64,000 nucleotides of DNA from Pedobacter paludis (lineage in GTDB: Bacteria; Bacteroidota; Bacteroidia; Sphingobacteriales; Sphingobacteriaceae), in assembly GCF_003173575.1 (NCBI RefSeq), contig NZ_QGNY01000009.1, positions 1 to 64,000 of the forward strand, written 5' to 3'. Positions within the stretch are counted from its first letter, which is position 1; every line of letters begins with the position of its first letter. Positions 34,487 to 44,640 of the stretch are shown piece by piece. Position numbers and translations under genes: made by a program. The notes beneath the pieces were generated by a model. The model did no database searches. It had not been told where the DNA came from and worked only from the letters and a program-made list of their open reading frames with translations.

Positions 34487-34557
34487 CAAAAGATTTAAAT
34501 ATTAGTCACAGAGTGGATTAATTTGTTTTAATATTTTTATCCCAAACCTGAAAATAA

Positions 34558-35103
34558 ATGCAATCCTTTACCAATGAAACTATTGATTTAGATTCACTTC
34601 CTAAATTTGAGGATATTCAGCTTCAAAAACCACATCCTGATTATTGGAAAATCATCTGTATTAACCTCCTTATTTTCTTGGGTATAGTTGGTATAGGAAT
34701 TCTTTTAATACTTGTTTTCGTTGAGGAAAGTAGAGCTCATGCATTTTTAATTATTGGTATTTACTTAGCATTAACCATCATTCTTTTCCTACTTTTTAGG
34801 GCAAGTTTTAATAAACGTGGTTATGCCATAAGAGCGCACGATGTTATTTACAAAAGTGGCATTATTGCAGAAACAACCACTGTTGTACCCATAAATAGAA
34901 TACAACATATAGAATTGAATGAGGGTATTTTTTCAAGAATTTACAATCTAGGTTCCTTACAGATTTTTACAGCTGGTGGCCAAACGGGTCATTTACATAT
35001 AGCAGGCATTCCAATTGATGTTGCAAAAAGCATCCGTGATGTATTATTAAAGAAGCTCGATTTAATTGAAAATCAAACTACCGAAATTAACGAACATGAA
35101 TAG
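34558..35103 (+). CDS. bPH2 (DUF304) membrane protein, YdbS-like
   Basis: 181 residues. Two membrane helices (about 34-57 and 64-82) are followed by one bacterial PH-like DUF304 domain (about 88-165) with Y-A-I-R-A-H-D-V-I-Y-K-S-G and R-I-Q-H-I-E-L. It overlaps the next gene by 8 bp, which codes for a larger protein with the same kind of domain. The pair mirrors YdbS-YdbT of Bacillus subtilis, membrane proteins linked to envelope or peptide-toxin tolerance. The function in this organism is unknown. Confidence 0.82.
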   Translation: MQSFTNETIDLDSLPKFEDIQLQKPHPDYWKIICINLLIFLGIVGIGILLILVFVEESRAHAFLIIGIYLALTIILFLLFRASFNKRGYAIRAHDVIYKSGIIAETTTVVPINRIQHIELNEGIFSRIYNLGSLQIFTAGGQTGHLHIAGIPIDVAKSIRDVLLKKLDLIENQTTEINEHE

Positions 35104-36595
35104 CGACTTCAGTAAACCACAGCGCCAATCTGCCTATGGAATTATTGTAATGGCTGCGCACACCGCCTTTAAAATAATTAAAGCAACCATATTCCTTTTT
35201 ATTCTTGCATTTGTAAAAATGCAGGGCAATTATTTTATCTACCTGATACTTGGCGTAATTGCGATAACCTTGGTAAGCTTTCTATTTGCTTATCTATGGT
35301 ATTTAAAGTTTACCTTTTTTCTGGATAAGGGAAAGCAGGAATTTATAGTAAATAAAGGCATCTTTAATCGCGATCAGGTAACGATTCAGTTGGATAAAAT
35401 ACAGCAGGTAAACATCAATCAAAACATTCTTCAAAAAATAATTGGTGTTTACGAACTTAAAATTGATACTGCTGGAGCTCATGGAGAAGAAGTAAGCATA
35501 AAAGCCATAGATGAAACTTCAGCTTACAATTTAAAGGAGCACCTGTTAAGTAAAAAAGAAATTCTGGCACCAGAAATTCAAATACATGAAGAAGTAGAAA
35601 ATTCAACTCCTTTCCTTAAAATTAGTACAGGTACATTATTTAAAGTGGGCTTAACTTCAAATTACGGACAGAGCCTTGCACTTTTAGCCGCATTCTTTTA
35701 TACTGTAATTTATGAAGGCAGGCAACTGTTAGATGCTTTTAAAATTGACAAAGACCAAATTCAAAGTGCAGTAACAGGCATGGTTACTTTGGTTTCTGTA
35801 GCTATTTTAGTGGTAGCCCTGTTAATTGTCTTACTGATAATTAATCTGGTTAGAACTTTTTATAAATACTTTGAGTTAGAAATTAGCAAACACCAGCATG
35901 CTTTGCTTATATCTTCTGGATTGATAGCAAAGAAAAACACATTGGTTAATCCGAATAAAGTGCAGATTACCAAATACAGCCAAAATTATTTCCAAAAGAA
36001 AATGAACATGCTAAACATGAGTTTACGGCAGGCTCATTTTGGAAAAAGCAAAAAGGGGCATGAAATGCAGGGAAATACTTTGGAAATTCCTGGGTGCAAC
36101 CCTTCAGAAAGAGATGAATTATTAAAAATGATTTTAGGTAAAATACCTCCAGCTGGCAAAACATTTATCCCCGATTGGAGATTTTTGAATCTACCGATTT
36201 TCTTTAAAATGGTTCTTCCGGTAATTATTTTTTTAATTTTTGCTTTTTCTTTTCCAAGGGTTATGCCTTATATATCTGTTGTTATTGTTTATTTATGTGT
36301 TGGTATTTTCATGATTTACATGAGTTACCGAAGACATAGACTTACTGTTAATCAAGAGTTTATCATAAAGAAAAGTGGCATTTGGGATATCTCGAATGAA
36401 ATTGTTTCATCTGGTAAAATTCAGGCAATTACAACATTTCAGTATCCCTGGCACAAAGGTGTAGATGTAGGCCATTTGAGTTTACATACCGCAGCTGGCC
36501 AAATTCATTTTAAGTATGGCAACTATACCGAAATTAAACTATTGGTAAATTATTGGTTGTATCAGGTAGAAAGCGCAAATGAGGACTGGATGTGA
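35096..36595 (+). CDS. bPH2 (DUF304) membrane protein, YdbT-like
   Basis: 499 residues from the ATG at 35096, which overlaps the end of the YdbS-like gene (35103). A reading from 35066 is less likely. Several membrane helix pairs are visible, with DUF304 PH-like domains after the first (about 80-165), second (about 270-340) and third (about 420-495) pair. I-Q-Q-V-N-I-N-Q near 101-108 is the PH signature seen also in the partner. The pair is translationally coupled and probably forms one membrane complex. The biochemical role is not established. Confidence 0.82.
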   Translation: MNSDFSKPQRQSAYGIIVMAAHTAFKIIKATIFLFILAFVKMQGNYFIYLILGVIAITLVSFLFAYLWYLKFTFFLDKGKQEFIVNKGIFNRDQVTIQLDKIQQVNINQNILQKIIGVYELKIDTAGAHGEEVSIKAIDETSAYNLKEHLLSKKEILAPEIQIHEEVENSTPFLKISTGTLFKVGLTSNYGQSLALLAAFFYTVIYEGRQLLDAFKIDKDQIQSAVTGMVTLVSVAILVVALLIVLLIINLVRTFYKYFELEISKHQHALLISSGLIAKKNTLVNPNKVQITKYSQNYFQKKMNMLNMSLRQAHFGKSKKGHEMQGNTLEIPGCNPSERDELLKMILGKIPPAGKTFIPDWRFLNLPIFFKMVLPVIIFLIFAFSFPRVMPYISVVIVYLCVGIFMIYMSYRRHRLTVNQEFIIKKSGIWDISNEIVSSGKIQAITTFQYPWHKGVDVGHLSLHTAAGQIHFKYGNYTEIKLLVNYWLYQVESANEDWM

Positions 36596-36639
36596 TAACG
36601 GTAAAGGGACAAAAGGTTAATGGTAATCTATTCTATTAC

Positions 36640-36689
36640 ACCATATAAGAAATATAAGTTCATGTAAGCCTATAAATTTCTTATATGGT
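36640..36689. repeat. Hairpin repeat, ACCATATAAG family
   Basis: ACCATATAAGAAAT at 36640-36653 is a perfect inverted repeat with ATTTCTTATATGGT at 36676-36689. Related copies lie at about 37160-37540 on the other side of the DUF493 gene. Confidence 0.75.
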
Positions 36690-36765
36690 TTGATGTAAGT
36701 GATTCTACAACAAGTTTAGGATTATTGTCACCGAAGAATTTGATTCTTTCCTAATCTGTTAAATA

Positions 36766-37083
36766 TTAAAGCATCATAATGCCCTTAATTGTAGCAACTT
36801 TTTTATAAACTGTAATTACTTCATCAGCATTCTGCATCTCCTTTTTTACTGTGATGGATACATACTTACCCGTTTTGGATGGTTGCTCGATGAATTTATC
36901 ATCAGGCAAAACGGCACGTAATTCTTCTATTTTATCGATTCCACCCGTTATGATAAATTTAAAATTGTAAATACCAGGAAACTTCTCTACGGTTTCCAAT
37001 TTCTCTTTCAAATTTGCGTAGATATCTGAACTCCCACCCTCCGGAATATCAGTAAATTCAATATTTTTATCTTCCATAACCAT
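36766..37083 (-). CDS. DUF493 family protein (YbeD-like)
   Basis: 105 residues; an ATG two codons in, at 37077, is equally possible. The small alpha/beta fold matches DUF493: F-P-G-I-Y-N-F-K-F-I-I near 38-48 and G-K-Y-V-S-I-T-V-K-K near 76-85. Escherichia coli YbeD belongs to this family; the function is unproven, and an ACT-like regulatory fold has been noted. Palindromic repeats lie on both sides. Confidence 0.82.
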   Translation of the reverse strand: MVMEDKNIEFTDIPEGGSSDIYANLKEKLETVEKFPGIYNFKFIITGGIDKIEELRAVLPDDKFIEQPSKTGKYVSITVKKEMQNADEVITVYKKVATIKGIMML

Positions 37084-37149
37084 AACATATCAAATTCTAT
37101 TCCCAAATGGGCAATATGCAATTTTGGCATAAACATACTTTTAGCCATT

Positions 37150-37545
37150 TGAAACTGGAGATATATTTTAATTAACCTTACAAGAGATATAAGCTCATGT
37201 AAGCTAAATGCCAAACTTATATTTTCTTACATTCCTTACATGGTAGAATTATAAAAATATTCTGTTACACGTTTATAATACCATCGTTTTTGAATTGTTT
37301 AGAATAATTTCTCTTTAAAAATTAATTAACCATATAAGATATATAAGCTAAACGCCAAGCTTATATTTTCTTACATTCCTTATATGGTAGAATTATAAAA
37401 ATATTCTGTAACACGTTATATTAGAATTTAATAGAATAAATGCTCTTTAAAAATTAATCAACCATACAACAGATATAAGGTCCATATAAGCTAAACACCA
37501 AGCTTATATTTCATACATTCTCGTATATGATTAATATTAATATTG
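37150..37545. repeat. Three diverged 143-bp repeat units with hairpins
   Basis: The string GCTAAAYRCCAARCTTATATT occurs at about 37203, 37347 and 37490, a spacing of 144 and 143 bp. The middle unit is the best preserved: ACCATATAAG at 37329-37338 pairs with CTTATATGGT at 37379-37388. The rest of 37084-37743 holds no supported gene; a hairpin-like segment, CCTGCCTG..CAGGCGTAT, lies near 37604-37634. Confidence 0.75.
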
Positions 37546-37743
37546 TGGGTTTTACCCTCAATAGCAGCACCAACTTATTTGTTTAAACCTTGGCGAAGCG
37601 GATACCTGCCTGAGTTGAAGGCCTGCAGGCGTATGAGCACAGCAAAGGACTAACGATGCAATGATATACAGGTTTTGCTTTTCAAAATATTTTTGAGTTC
37701 TATTTCTCCACAAAGTGATAATTAAATGTAGGATTTCTTATTT

Positions 37744-40068
37744 TTGAGCCTCAAAAAAAACGGAGTCGATTTGGATTATTTAGAAGGATTAAACCCACAA
37801 CAAAGAGCAGCAGTAGAAAACACAAAAGGACCGGTAATGATAGTTGCGGGTGCGGGTTCGGGCAAAACCAGAGTAATTACCTACCGTGTTGCACACCTGA
37901 TCCAAACGGGAACAGATCCCTTTAACATTTTGGTTTTAACCTTTACCAATAAGGCGAGTAAGGATATGCGTGAGCGGATTAGCAAAGTGGTTGGTGCCGA
38001 AGCGAAAAACATATGGATGGGTACATTTCACTCGGTTTTTGCGAAAATTCTACGTGTTGAAGCTGAAAAAATAGGCTACCCAAGTAACTTTACCATTTAC
38101 GACACCGACGATAGTAAAAGTGTAATCCGTGCCATTTTGAAAGAAATGCAACTGGATGATAAATTATATGCCGCAAACTTTGTTTTTAACCGGATTTCTA
38201 GCGCAAAAAACAACCTAATTTCTTGGGGCGAGTACCAGGCAAACGATCAGATTCAGGCAGAAGACAATCAAAATAAACGTCCATTAATTGGCCAGATTTA
38301 TGAAACTTACGCTAAACGTTGTTTTAGAGCTGGAGCGATGGATTTTGATGATTTACTGTTTAAAACCAATATTTTATTAAAAGAACATCCAGATGTTTTA
38401 AATAAGTACCAGCAAAAATTTAGGTATTTGATGGTTGATGAGTATCAGGATACCAACTTTTCACAGTACACCATTGTAAAAAAACTAGCCGCCGCTTATC
38501 AAAACATTTGTGTTGTGGGTGATGATGCACAAAGTATTTATGCATTCCGTGGGGCAAACATTCAGAACATTTTAAATTTCGAACGCGATTATCCTGATTT
38601 AAAAGTTTACAAACTAGAGCAGAATTACCGCTCTACTCAAAATATTGTTGATGCGGCCAGTAGCATTATTGCAAACAACAAAAATCAGCTGGAAAAAAAT
38701 GTATTTTCTGAAAACGTAGAAGGCGATCGAATTAAGGTTTCGAGAGCTTTTACGGATAACGAAGAGGGTAAGCTAGTTGCCGAATCCATTATTCAAGAGC
38801 GCAGTACAAAAGGTTATCACCACAGCGATTTTGCTATTTTATACCGTACCAATGCTCAAAGTAGAGCCATGGAAGAAGGTTTGCGCAAGCTAAATATTCC
38901 TTATCGAATTTATGGCGGGCAGTCTTTTTATCAACGCAAGGAGATTAAAGATTTAATTGCGTATTTCCGTTTAACTTTCAATCCGAAGGATGAGGAGGCG
39001 ATAAAACGCGTTATTAATTATCCAAAGCGTGGAATTGGAGACACATCTATCGATAAAATTATCGTAGCTGCCGATCAGCATGATAAAACCATGTGGGATG
39101 TAATTTCCAATGCGCACATGTATGTGGATGGTCGTTTGGCAAATCAGTTGAATGATTTCTCGATGATGATTCAGAGTTTTCAGGCCGAAGCAAAAAAGCT
39201 TGATGCTTATGATACAGCCTTATTTATCTCTCAGCATGCCGGAATTTTAAAGGAGCTTTATACAGATGATAGCGTTGAAGGAAGAAGCCGTTACGAAAAC
39301 ATTCAGGAGCTATTAAACGGGATTAAAGAGTTTGCAGAACGTGAAGATATTGAAGAAAAAGGTCTTGATATTTTTATGCAGGATGTTGCGCTTTTAACCA
39401 ATGATGATAAGGACGGCGATAAAAACAAGGATACCGTTTCTTTGATGACCATTCACTCTGCCAAGGGATTGGAATTTAAAAATGTATTTATTGTAGGCTT
39501 GGAAGAAAATCTTTTTCCTTCGCAAATGTCGCTGACCAATAGAACCGATTTAGAAGAAGAGCGTCGCTTATTTTATGTGGCCATTACCCGAGCAGAAATA
39601 AAATTAACCCTAACTTACGCAACCTCTCGTTACCGTTGGGGAACTTTAACCAATTGTGAACCAAGCCGTTTCATTAACGAAATTAATCCGAAATATTTAG
39701 AACTGGATGTAAAACCATCTAAGAGCAATTTATTGGAAGGTAATTTTGATGATGAGCGCAAAACCTGGACTTCGCAGCCAAGAGACTTCTTTAGTAAACC
39801 AAAAGCGGCAAGCACAACTTCTGCTCCTCCAGTCCGACCAAAAACAACTTCATTATTAGCGAAGGCACACATTCCAACACCTGGTTTTACACCGTCTTTA
39901 CCGCATGAATTTCAAGGCGGTATGGAAGTAGAACACGAAAAATTTGGCTTCGGAAAAATTATAAGTTTGGAGGGTACACTGCCCGATGTTAAAGCAACCG
40001 TATTTTTTCAGGGCTTGGGCAATAAACAGTTGTTGCTAAAATTTGCGAAACTGATGATTGTGAGGTAA
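37744..40068 (+). CDS. pcrA: UvrD/PcrA-type DNA helicase
   Basis: 774 residues, typical for PcrA/UvrD (superfamily 1A, 3'-5' helicase). Motif I G-A-G-S-G-K-T is at 36-42, motif II D-E-Y-Q-D-T about 231, Q-N-Y-R-S-T (motif IV) near 297, motif V-type T-I-H-S-A-K-G-L-E-F near 571, and V-A-I-T-R-A near 616. The C-terminal tail (from about 660) ends in a Tudor-like module, E-H-E-K-F-G-F-G-K-I near 731. It serves nucleotide excision repair and removal of stalled complexes. No ATG or GTG is available after the in-frame stop at 37729; translation starts at a TTG (37744, or codon 10 at 37771). Confidence 0.93.
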   Translation: MSLKKNGVDLDYLEGLNPQQRAAVENTKGPVMIVAGAGSGKTRVITYRVAHLIQTGTDPFNILVLTFTNKASKDMRERISKVVGAEAKNIWMGTFHSVFAKILRVEAEKIGYPSNFTIYDTDDSKSVIRAILKEMQLDDKLYAANFVFNRISSAKNNLISWGEYQANDQIQAEDNQNKRPLIGQIYETYAKRCFRAGAMDFDDLLFKTNILLKEHPDVLNKYQQKFRYLMVDEYQDTNFSQYTIVKKLAAAYQNICVVGDDAQSIYAFRGANIQNILNFERDYPDLKVYKLEQNYRSTQNIVDAASSIIANNKNQLEKNVFSENVEGDRIKVSRAFTDNEEGKLVAESIIQERSTKGYHHSDFAILYRTNAQSRAMEEGLRKLNIPYRIYGGQSFYQRKEIKDLIAYFRLTFNPKDEEAIKRVINYPKRGIGDTSIDKIIVAADQHDKTMWDVISNAHMYVDGRLANQLNDFSMMIQSFQAEAKKLDAYDTALFISQHAGILKELYTDDSVEGRSRYENIQELLNGIKEFAEREDIEEKGLDIFMQDVALLTNDDKDGDKNKDTVSLMTIHSAKGLEFKNVFIVGLEENLFPSQMSLTNRTDLEEERRLFYVAITRAEIKLTLTYATSRYRWGTLTNCEPSRFINEINPKYLELDVKPSKSNLLEGNFDDERKTWTSQPRDFFSKPKAASTTSAPPVRPKTTSLLAKAHIPTPGFTPSLPHEFQGGMEVEHEKFGFGKIISLEGTLPDVKATVFFQGLGNKQLLLKFAKLMIVR

Positions 40069-40071
40069 TAC

Positions 40072-40945
40072 CTCACCCTATTAAAAGCCTCACCCTATCA
40101 ATGTTTATGGTTTGGGTAAATTAGTGCGTTCCCTCTCCAAAGGAGAGGGAAACAGAGGATTGTGGTTTGAACCGCTGGGTTTAAAGTACCGAACCCCAAA
40201 ACCCGCTCTTCAAGGAAAGGGAGGTTACAGGTTTTACCCAACTAATAACTTTCAAAGGGTGAGGTCTTAAAAAATCCTCACCCTATTAACGGTAGCAGTT
40301 TATCTTCTTTCTGCGCTATCCCTCTCCTTGAAGAGAGGGAAACAACATGCTGTGGTTTGAACCGATGGGTTTAAAGTACAAACCAAAACCCTCTCTTCAA
40401 GGAGGGGGAAGTTACAGGTTTCCCCTAACCAGTACCTTTTAAAGGATGAGGTCTATATGCTGTGGTTTGAACCACTGGGTTTAAAGTACAAACCCAAAAC
40501 CCTCTCTTCAAGGAGAGGGAGGTTACAGGTTTTGCAAAACCAATAACTTTCAAAGGGTGAGGTCGTTAAAAACCCTCACCCTATCAAAGTTTGAAGCTAT
40601 TTAAACTTTGCGCTATCCCTCTCCTTCAAGAGAGGGAAACAATATGCTGTTGGTTAGAACCGCTGGGTTTAAAGCAACCAACCCTAAAACCCTCTCTTCA
40701 AGGAGAGGGAAGTTACAGGTTTTCCCTAACCACTACCTTTCAAAGGGTGAGGTCTCTAAAAAAACTCACCCTATCAAAGCTAAATGCTATTGTTAACTTG
40801 GGCTCTTCCCTCCTTTCAAAAGTGGAAAACAATATGTTGTGGTTTGAACCGCTGGGTTTAAAGTACCCAACCAAAAAACCCTCTCTTCAAGGAGAGGGAG
40901 GCTACAGGTTTTGCTTAACCAATAACTTTCATTGGGTGAGGCTCT
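40072..40945. repeat. Five tandem, diverged repeat units between pcrA and smc
   Basis: The core GGTTTGAACCGCTGGGTTTAA, with small changes, occurs near 40163, 40352, 40459, 40650 and 40837; four units are about 190 bp apart and one spacing is about 108 bp. Each holds CCCTCTC..GAGAGGG hairpins and a CCTCACCCTATC segment. Open frames here (for example 40591-41019) follow the repeat and are not genes. This accounts for the interval 40069-41000. Confidence 0.88.
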
Positions 40946-41000
40946 TGAAAAACCCCAAAATAATCCTTATTATTGGAGTCGGTTCTCCCGATAAAAAACC

Positions 41001-44000
41001 ATGCAACTTACTCGATTAGAAATTAAAGGATTTAAGAGCTTTGGCGACAAAGTGACCATCAATTTTAATGAGGGAGTTACGGCTATTGTTGGCCCCAATG
41101 GTTGCGGAAAATCGAATGTAATTGATGCAATGCGGTGGGTTTTAGGCGAACAGAGTACTAAAGCGCTTCGATCGGAAAAGATGGAAAACATCATTTTCAA
41201 CGGAACAAAAAATCGGAAACAAGCGCAATTAGCAGAAGTTTCTTTAAGTTTCGACAACACAAAAAACATTCTCCCTACGGCCTATTCTCAGGTTACAGTG
41301 ACCAGAAAATTATATCGGAATGGAGATAGTGAATATCGTTTAAATGATATTCAATGCCGTTTAAAAGACATAACTGATTTATTTCTCGATACCGGAATTG
41401 GTTCTGATAGTTATTCGATCATCGAGCTGAAAATGGTTGATGAAATTATAACGAACAAAGAACACAGTCGTAGGTCGTTATTTGAGGAAGCATCAGGAAT
41501 TTCTAAATACAAACTGCGTAAAAAACAGACTTTTAACAAACTAAAAGATACGGAAGCCGATTTAGAACGTGTTGAAGATTTACTTTTTGAGATAGAGAAA
41601 AACTTAAAAACACTTGAAAATCAAGCCAGAAAAGCCGAACGTTATTATAAATTAAAAGAGCAATACCGAGAACTAAGCGTTCAGTTGGCAACACATAGAA
41701 TTGCTTTTTTCCGTACCGATTTAGGCGCACTTGAAACCCAAGAGCAAACGCAACAGGTTTTTAGAACGGAGTTGAGCACTAAGATTGATACCCAAGAAGC
41801 TGAATTGCAAAAACTTAAGTTAGAAAGTATTAATCAGGAAAAAAACCTATCTATACAGCAAAAAGCAACTAACGAGTTTGTTTCTAAAATTCGTGCTTAT
41901 GAGAGCGAAAAGAAAGTTAAGAATGAGCAAATGCGTTTTCTCCAGGAAAAGGAAACGCGTTTATCTGGCGAACTGGAGAAAGATAGAAATCAGATCAACC
42001 ACATCAAATACAATATTAAACGTTTAAACGAGGAAGTTTTAACCGAAACAGAGGTTTTTAATCGTTTAGAGTCTGATCTTAAATCGCTTAAAACGACCCT
42101 AGATACGTTACGCGAACAGCAACAGACCGAAAAAAACCGAACGGATAATTTAGTGAAATCGGTTAACGATCTACAAAACCAGGTTTACCAATCGCAAAAG
42201 GAAATCGATATTCTAAACATCCAGAAAGATGCTTTAATACAGGAAACCAACAGAAATGTTGATGATACCGAGACAAAAACGCTTGAGTTAAAAGCATTTG
42301 ATCATGCCCTGGCAGAACTGGATATTCAGATTAGAGAAAAGCTAACCAATATTAATCAACTTACTGAGGCAGAAGAAATTATCAAACAAAAACTTGCAGA
42401 ATCGGAGTTAAACCTAAGTTCGAGTAAGGAAAAGCTTACCATAGAAAACCGTAAAAAAGACGCTAAGCAAAACGAATATAACCTTACAAAATCTTTGGTA
42501 GATAGTTTGGAAGGTTTTCCAGAATCGATTCGATTTCTGAAAAAAAATAGTGCATTTGCAAAAAGTGCCCTGCTCCTATCTGATATTTTATTCTGTAATG
42601 AGGATTACCGAATTGCCATAGAAAATTATCTAGAGCCTGTAATGAACCATTATGTGGTAGATCAATATGCAGATGCGGTGCAAGCAATTAATCTTTTAAC
42701 GGATGCCAGTCGTGGGCGGGCAAACTTTTTTATTCTAGAAAATATTCCAGATAAAAACCCTGTTTTAGGCAATCACGAGGGCTTAATATCTGCTTTATCC
42801 GTTATAGAAGTTGATAAAAAATATCAAAATCTTTGCAATTTACTTCTTCAGAACGTATACATCGCAGTTGCTGAGCAAGAAAACCTGTTTAAAGAAACGC
42901 CAACTGAAAGCTTAACCATTTTAGCCAAAAATGGAAAGTATGCGCAAACCAAATTCACATTGGCGGGTGGCTCAGTAGGTTTATTTGAAGGTAAAAGAAT
43001 CGGCAGAGCTAAGAATTTAGAAAATCTGGCAAAAGAAATTAAGGCTTCAGAAACGTTAATAAATCAATACAATACGGCAATTCAGACTGAAACAGATCGA
43101 ATCTTTAATCTGAAGGAATCATCAAAAATCAATCAGATCAACACCTTTCAGCAAGAACTGAATCGTTTAAACAACGAACATATTTCGGTACAAACTCGTC
43201 GAGATCAATATCACGAATTTATTACCAAAAGCGAAAACAGAAAGGCAGATATCGCCCAAAAAATTATATCTATTGAAAAAGCTTTATCTGAGAAACTTCC
43301 TGCACTCGTTTCCATGCAAAAGGACCAGCAAGAGGCGCATGTAAATTTGCAGGAGCAACAACTTAATTACCAAGAAATTGCAACACAGGTTAATGATAGC
43401 GCTGGGAAATACAATCAGGATAATATTCGTTTTCATCAGCAACAGAATAAATTATCCAGCCTTGAGAAAGATCTAGATTACCGTTTCGTTCAGGAGGAAG
43501 CGCTTAATAAGCGGATTGTTCAAAATGAAAAAGAACTTCAAGAAGCATTAACGCAGATTACCGAAACACTACAACACACAGATTTAAACGATGATACGCT
43601 TTTAGAGATGTATCAGCAGCGTGAGGAAATGGAAAAAGGCTTAGCTGAGGTAGAACAGGCCTATTTTAGCAGTAAGGGAAATATAAACGAGGTTGAAAAT
43701 AGCCTAACCAATATCCGAAAAAACAGAGAAGAAACAGATTTTGTTCTAACTGAAATAAAAGATAAAAAGAATGCGTTAAAAATTGATCTAAATGCTCTTA
43801 AGGAACGTTTGGCGGTAGAATTTAACATCGACATAAACGATCTTTTAGACACAGAAACTGAAATTGAAGCACTAGAGAGCGAATTCGATCTGAGACAGAA
43901 AGTAGAAAAAATGAAACGCCAGTTGGATGAATTTGGCGCAATTAATTCTATGGCGATGGAAGCCTTTAAAGAAATGGAAGACCGTTACACCTTTATTCAA

Positions 44001-44540
44001 AACCAGAAAAAAGATCTTAACGCTGCCAAAACCGACCTTTTACAAACGATCAAGGAAATAGATGATACGGCAAAAGATAAATTTATGCAGGCTTTTACTC
44101 AGGCACGTGAACATTTTATTGTTGTATTTCGCTCTCTGTTCAATGAAGAAGACAGTTGTGATTTAATCCTTTCCGATATAAACAATCCATTGGAAGCGGA
44201 TATCGATATCATTGCCCGACCAAAAGGCAAAAGACCATTATCCATCAATCAGTTATCAGGAGGAGAAAAAACACTTACGGCTACTGCACTACTATTTTCA
44301 CTTTATCTTTTAAAACCTGCACCTTTCTGTATTTTCGATGAGGTTGATGCGCCATTGGATGATACCAATATTGATAAATTCAACAACATCATTCGCAAAT
44401 TTTCTGATCAGTCTCAGTTCATTATTGTATCTCACAATAAAAGAACCATTGCAAGTACCGATATTATCTATGGAGTTACGATGGTAGAACAAGGCGTTTC
44501 TAGAGTAGTAGCGGTTGATTTAAGAGAAGTAGCTGCCTAA
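41001..44540 (+). CDS. smc: Chromosome segregation protein SMC
   Basis: 1179 residues, full length for SMC. Walker A G-P-N-G-C-G-K-S-N is at 31-39 and the Q-loop near 142. A long coiled coil (about 165-500) leads to the hinge (about 505-660), followed by the returning coil to about 1010. The signature L-S-G-G-E-K starts at about 1085, and Walker B I-F-D-E-V-D-A-P-L-D lies near 1110. SMC organises and separates chromosomes together with ScpA and ScpB, which are not in this window. It starts about 55 bp after a block of tandem repeats. Confidence 0.97.
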   Translation: MQLTRLEIKGFKSFGDKVTINFNEGVTAIVGPNGCGKSNVIDAMRWVLGEQSTKALRSEKMENIIFNGTKNRKQAQLAEVSLSFDNTKNILPTAYSQVTVTRKLYRNGDSEYRLNDIQCRLKDITDLFLDTGIGSDSYSIIELKMVDEIITNKEHSRRSLFEEASGISKYKLRKKQTFNKLKDTEADLERVEDLLFEIEKNLKTLENQARKAERYYKLKEQYRELSVQLATHRIAFFRTDLGALETQEQTQQVFRTELSTKIDTQEAELQKLKLESINQEKNLSIQQKATNEFVSKIRAYESEKKVKNEQMRFLQEKETRLSGELEKDRNQINHIKYNIKRLNEEVLTETEVFNRLESDLKSLKTTLDTLREQQQTEKNRTDNLVKSVNDLQNQVYQSQKEIDILNIQKDALIQETNRNVDDTETKTLELKAFDHALAELDIQIREKLTNINQLTEAEEIIKQKLAESELNLSSSKEKLTIENRKKDAKQNEYNLTKSLVDSLEGFPESIRFLKKNSAFAKSALLLSDILFCNEDYRIAIENYLEPVMNHYVVDQYADAVQAINLLTDASRGRANFFILENIPDKNPVLGNHEGLISALSVIEVDKKYQNLCNLLLQNVYIAVAEQENLFKETPTESLTILAKNGKYAQTKFTLAGGSVGLFEGKRIGRAKNLENLAKEIKASETLINQYNTAIQTETDRIFNLKESSKINQINTFQQELNRLNNEHISVQTRRDQYHEFITKSENRKADIAQKIISIEKALSEKLPALVSMQKDQQEAHVNLQEQQLNYQEIATQVNDSAGKYNQDNIRFHQQQNKLSSLEKDLDYRFVQEEALNKRIVQNEKELQEALTQITETLQHTDLNDDTLLEMYQQREEMEKGLAEVEQAYFSSKGNINEVENSLTNIRKNREETDFVLTEIKDKKNALKIDLNALKERLAVEFNIDINDLLDTETEIEALESEFDLRQKVEKMKRQLDEFGAINSMAMEAFKEMEDRYTFIQNQKKDLNAAKTDLLQTIKEIDDTAKDKFMQAFTQAREHFIVVFRSLFNEEDSCDLILSDINNPLEADIDIIARPKGKRPLSINQLSGGEKTLTATALLFSLYLLKPAPFCIFDEVDAPLDDTNIDKFNNIIRKFSDQSQFIIVSHNKRTIASTDIIYGVTMVEQGVSRVVAVDLREVAA

Positions 44541-44640
44541 AAACTAGGTTAGCAATTTCAAAATTGCTGAGCAAAATATACGTTACAGCAGATTTAATCT
44601 CTATCTAAATTTGTACTTTCAGCACATAAACAATTCATAA

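Noticed and set aside
40591..41019. 142-codon open frame between pcrA and smc
   Set aside because: It runs through the tandem repeats, repeats its own peptide with the unit, and overlaps the smc start.
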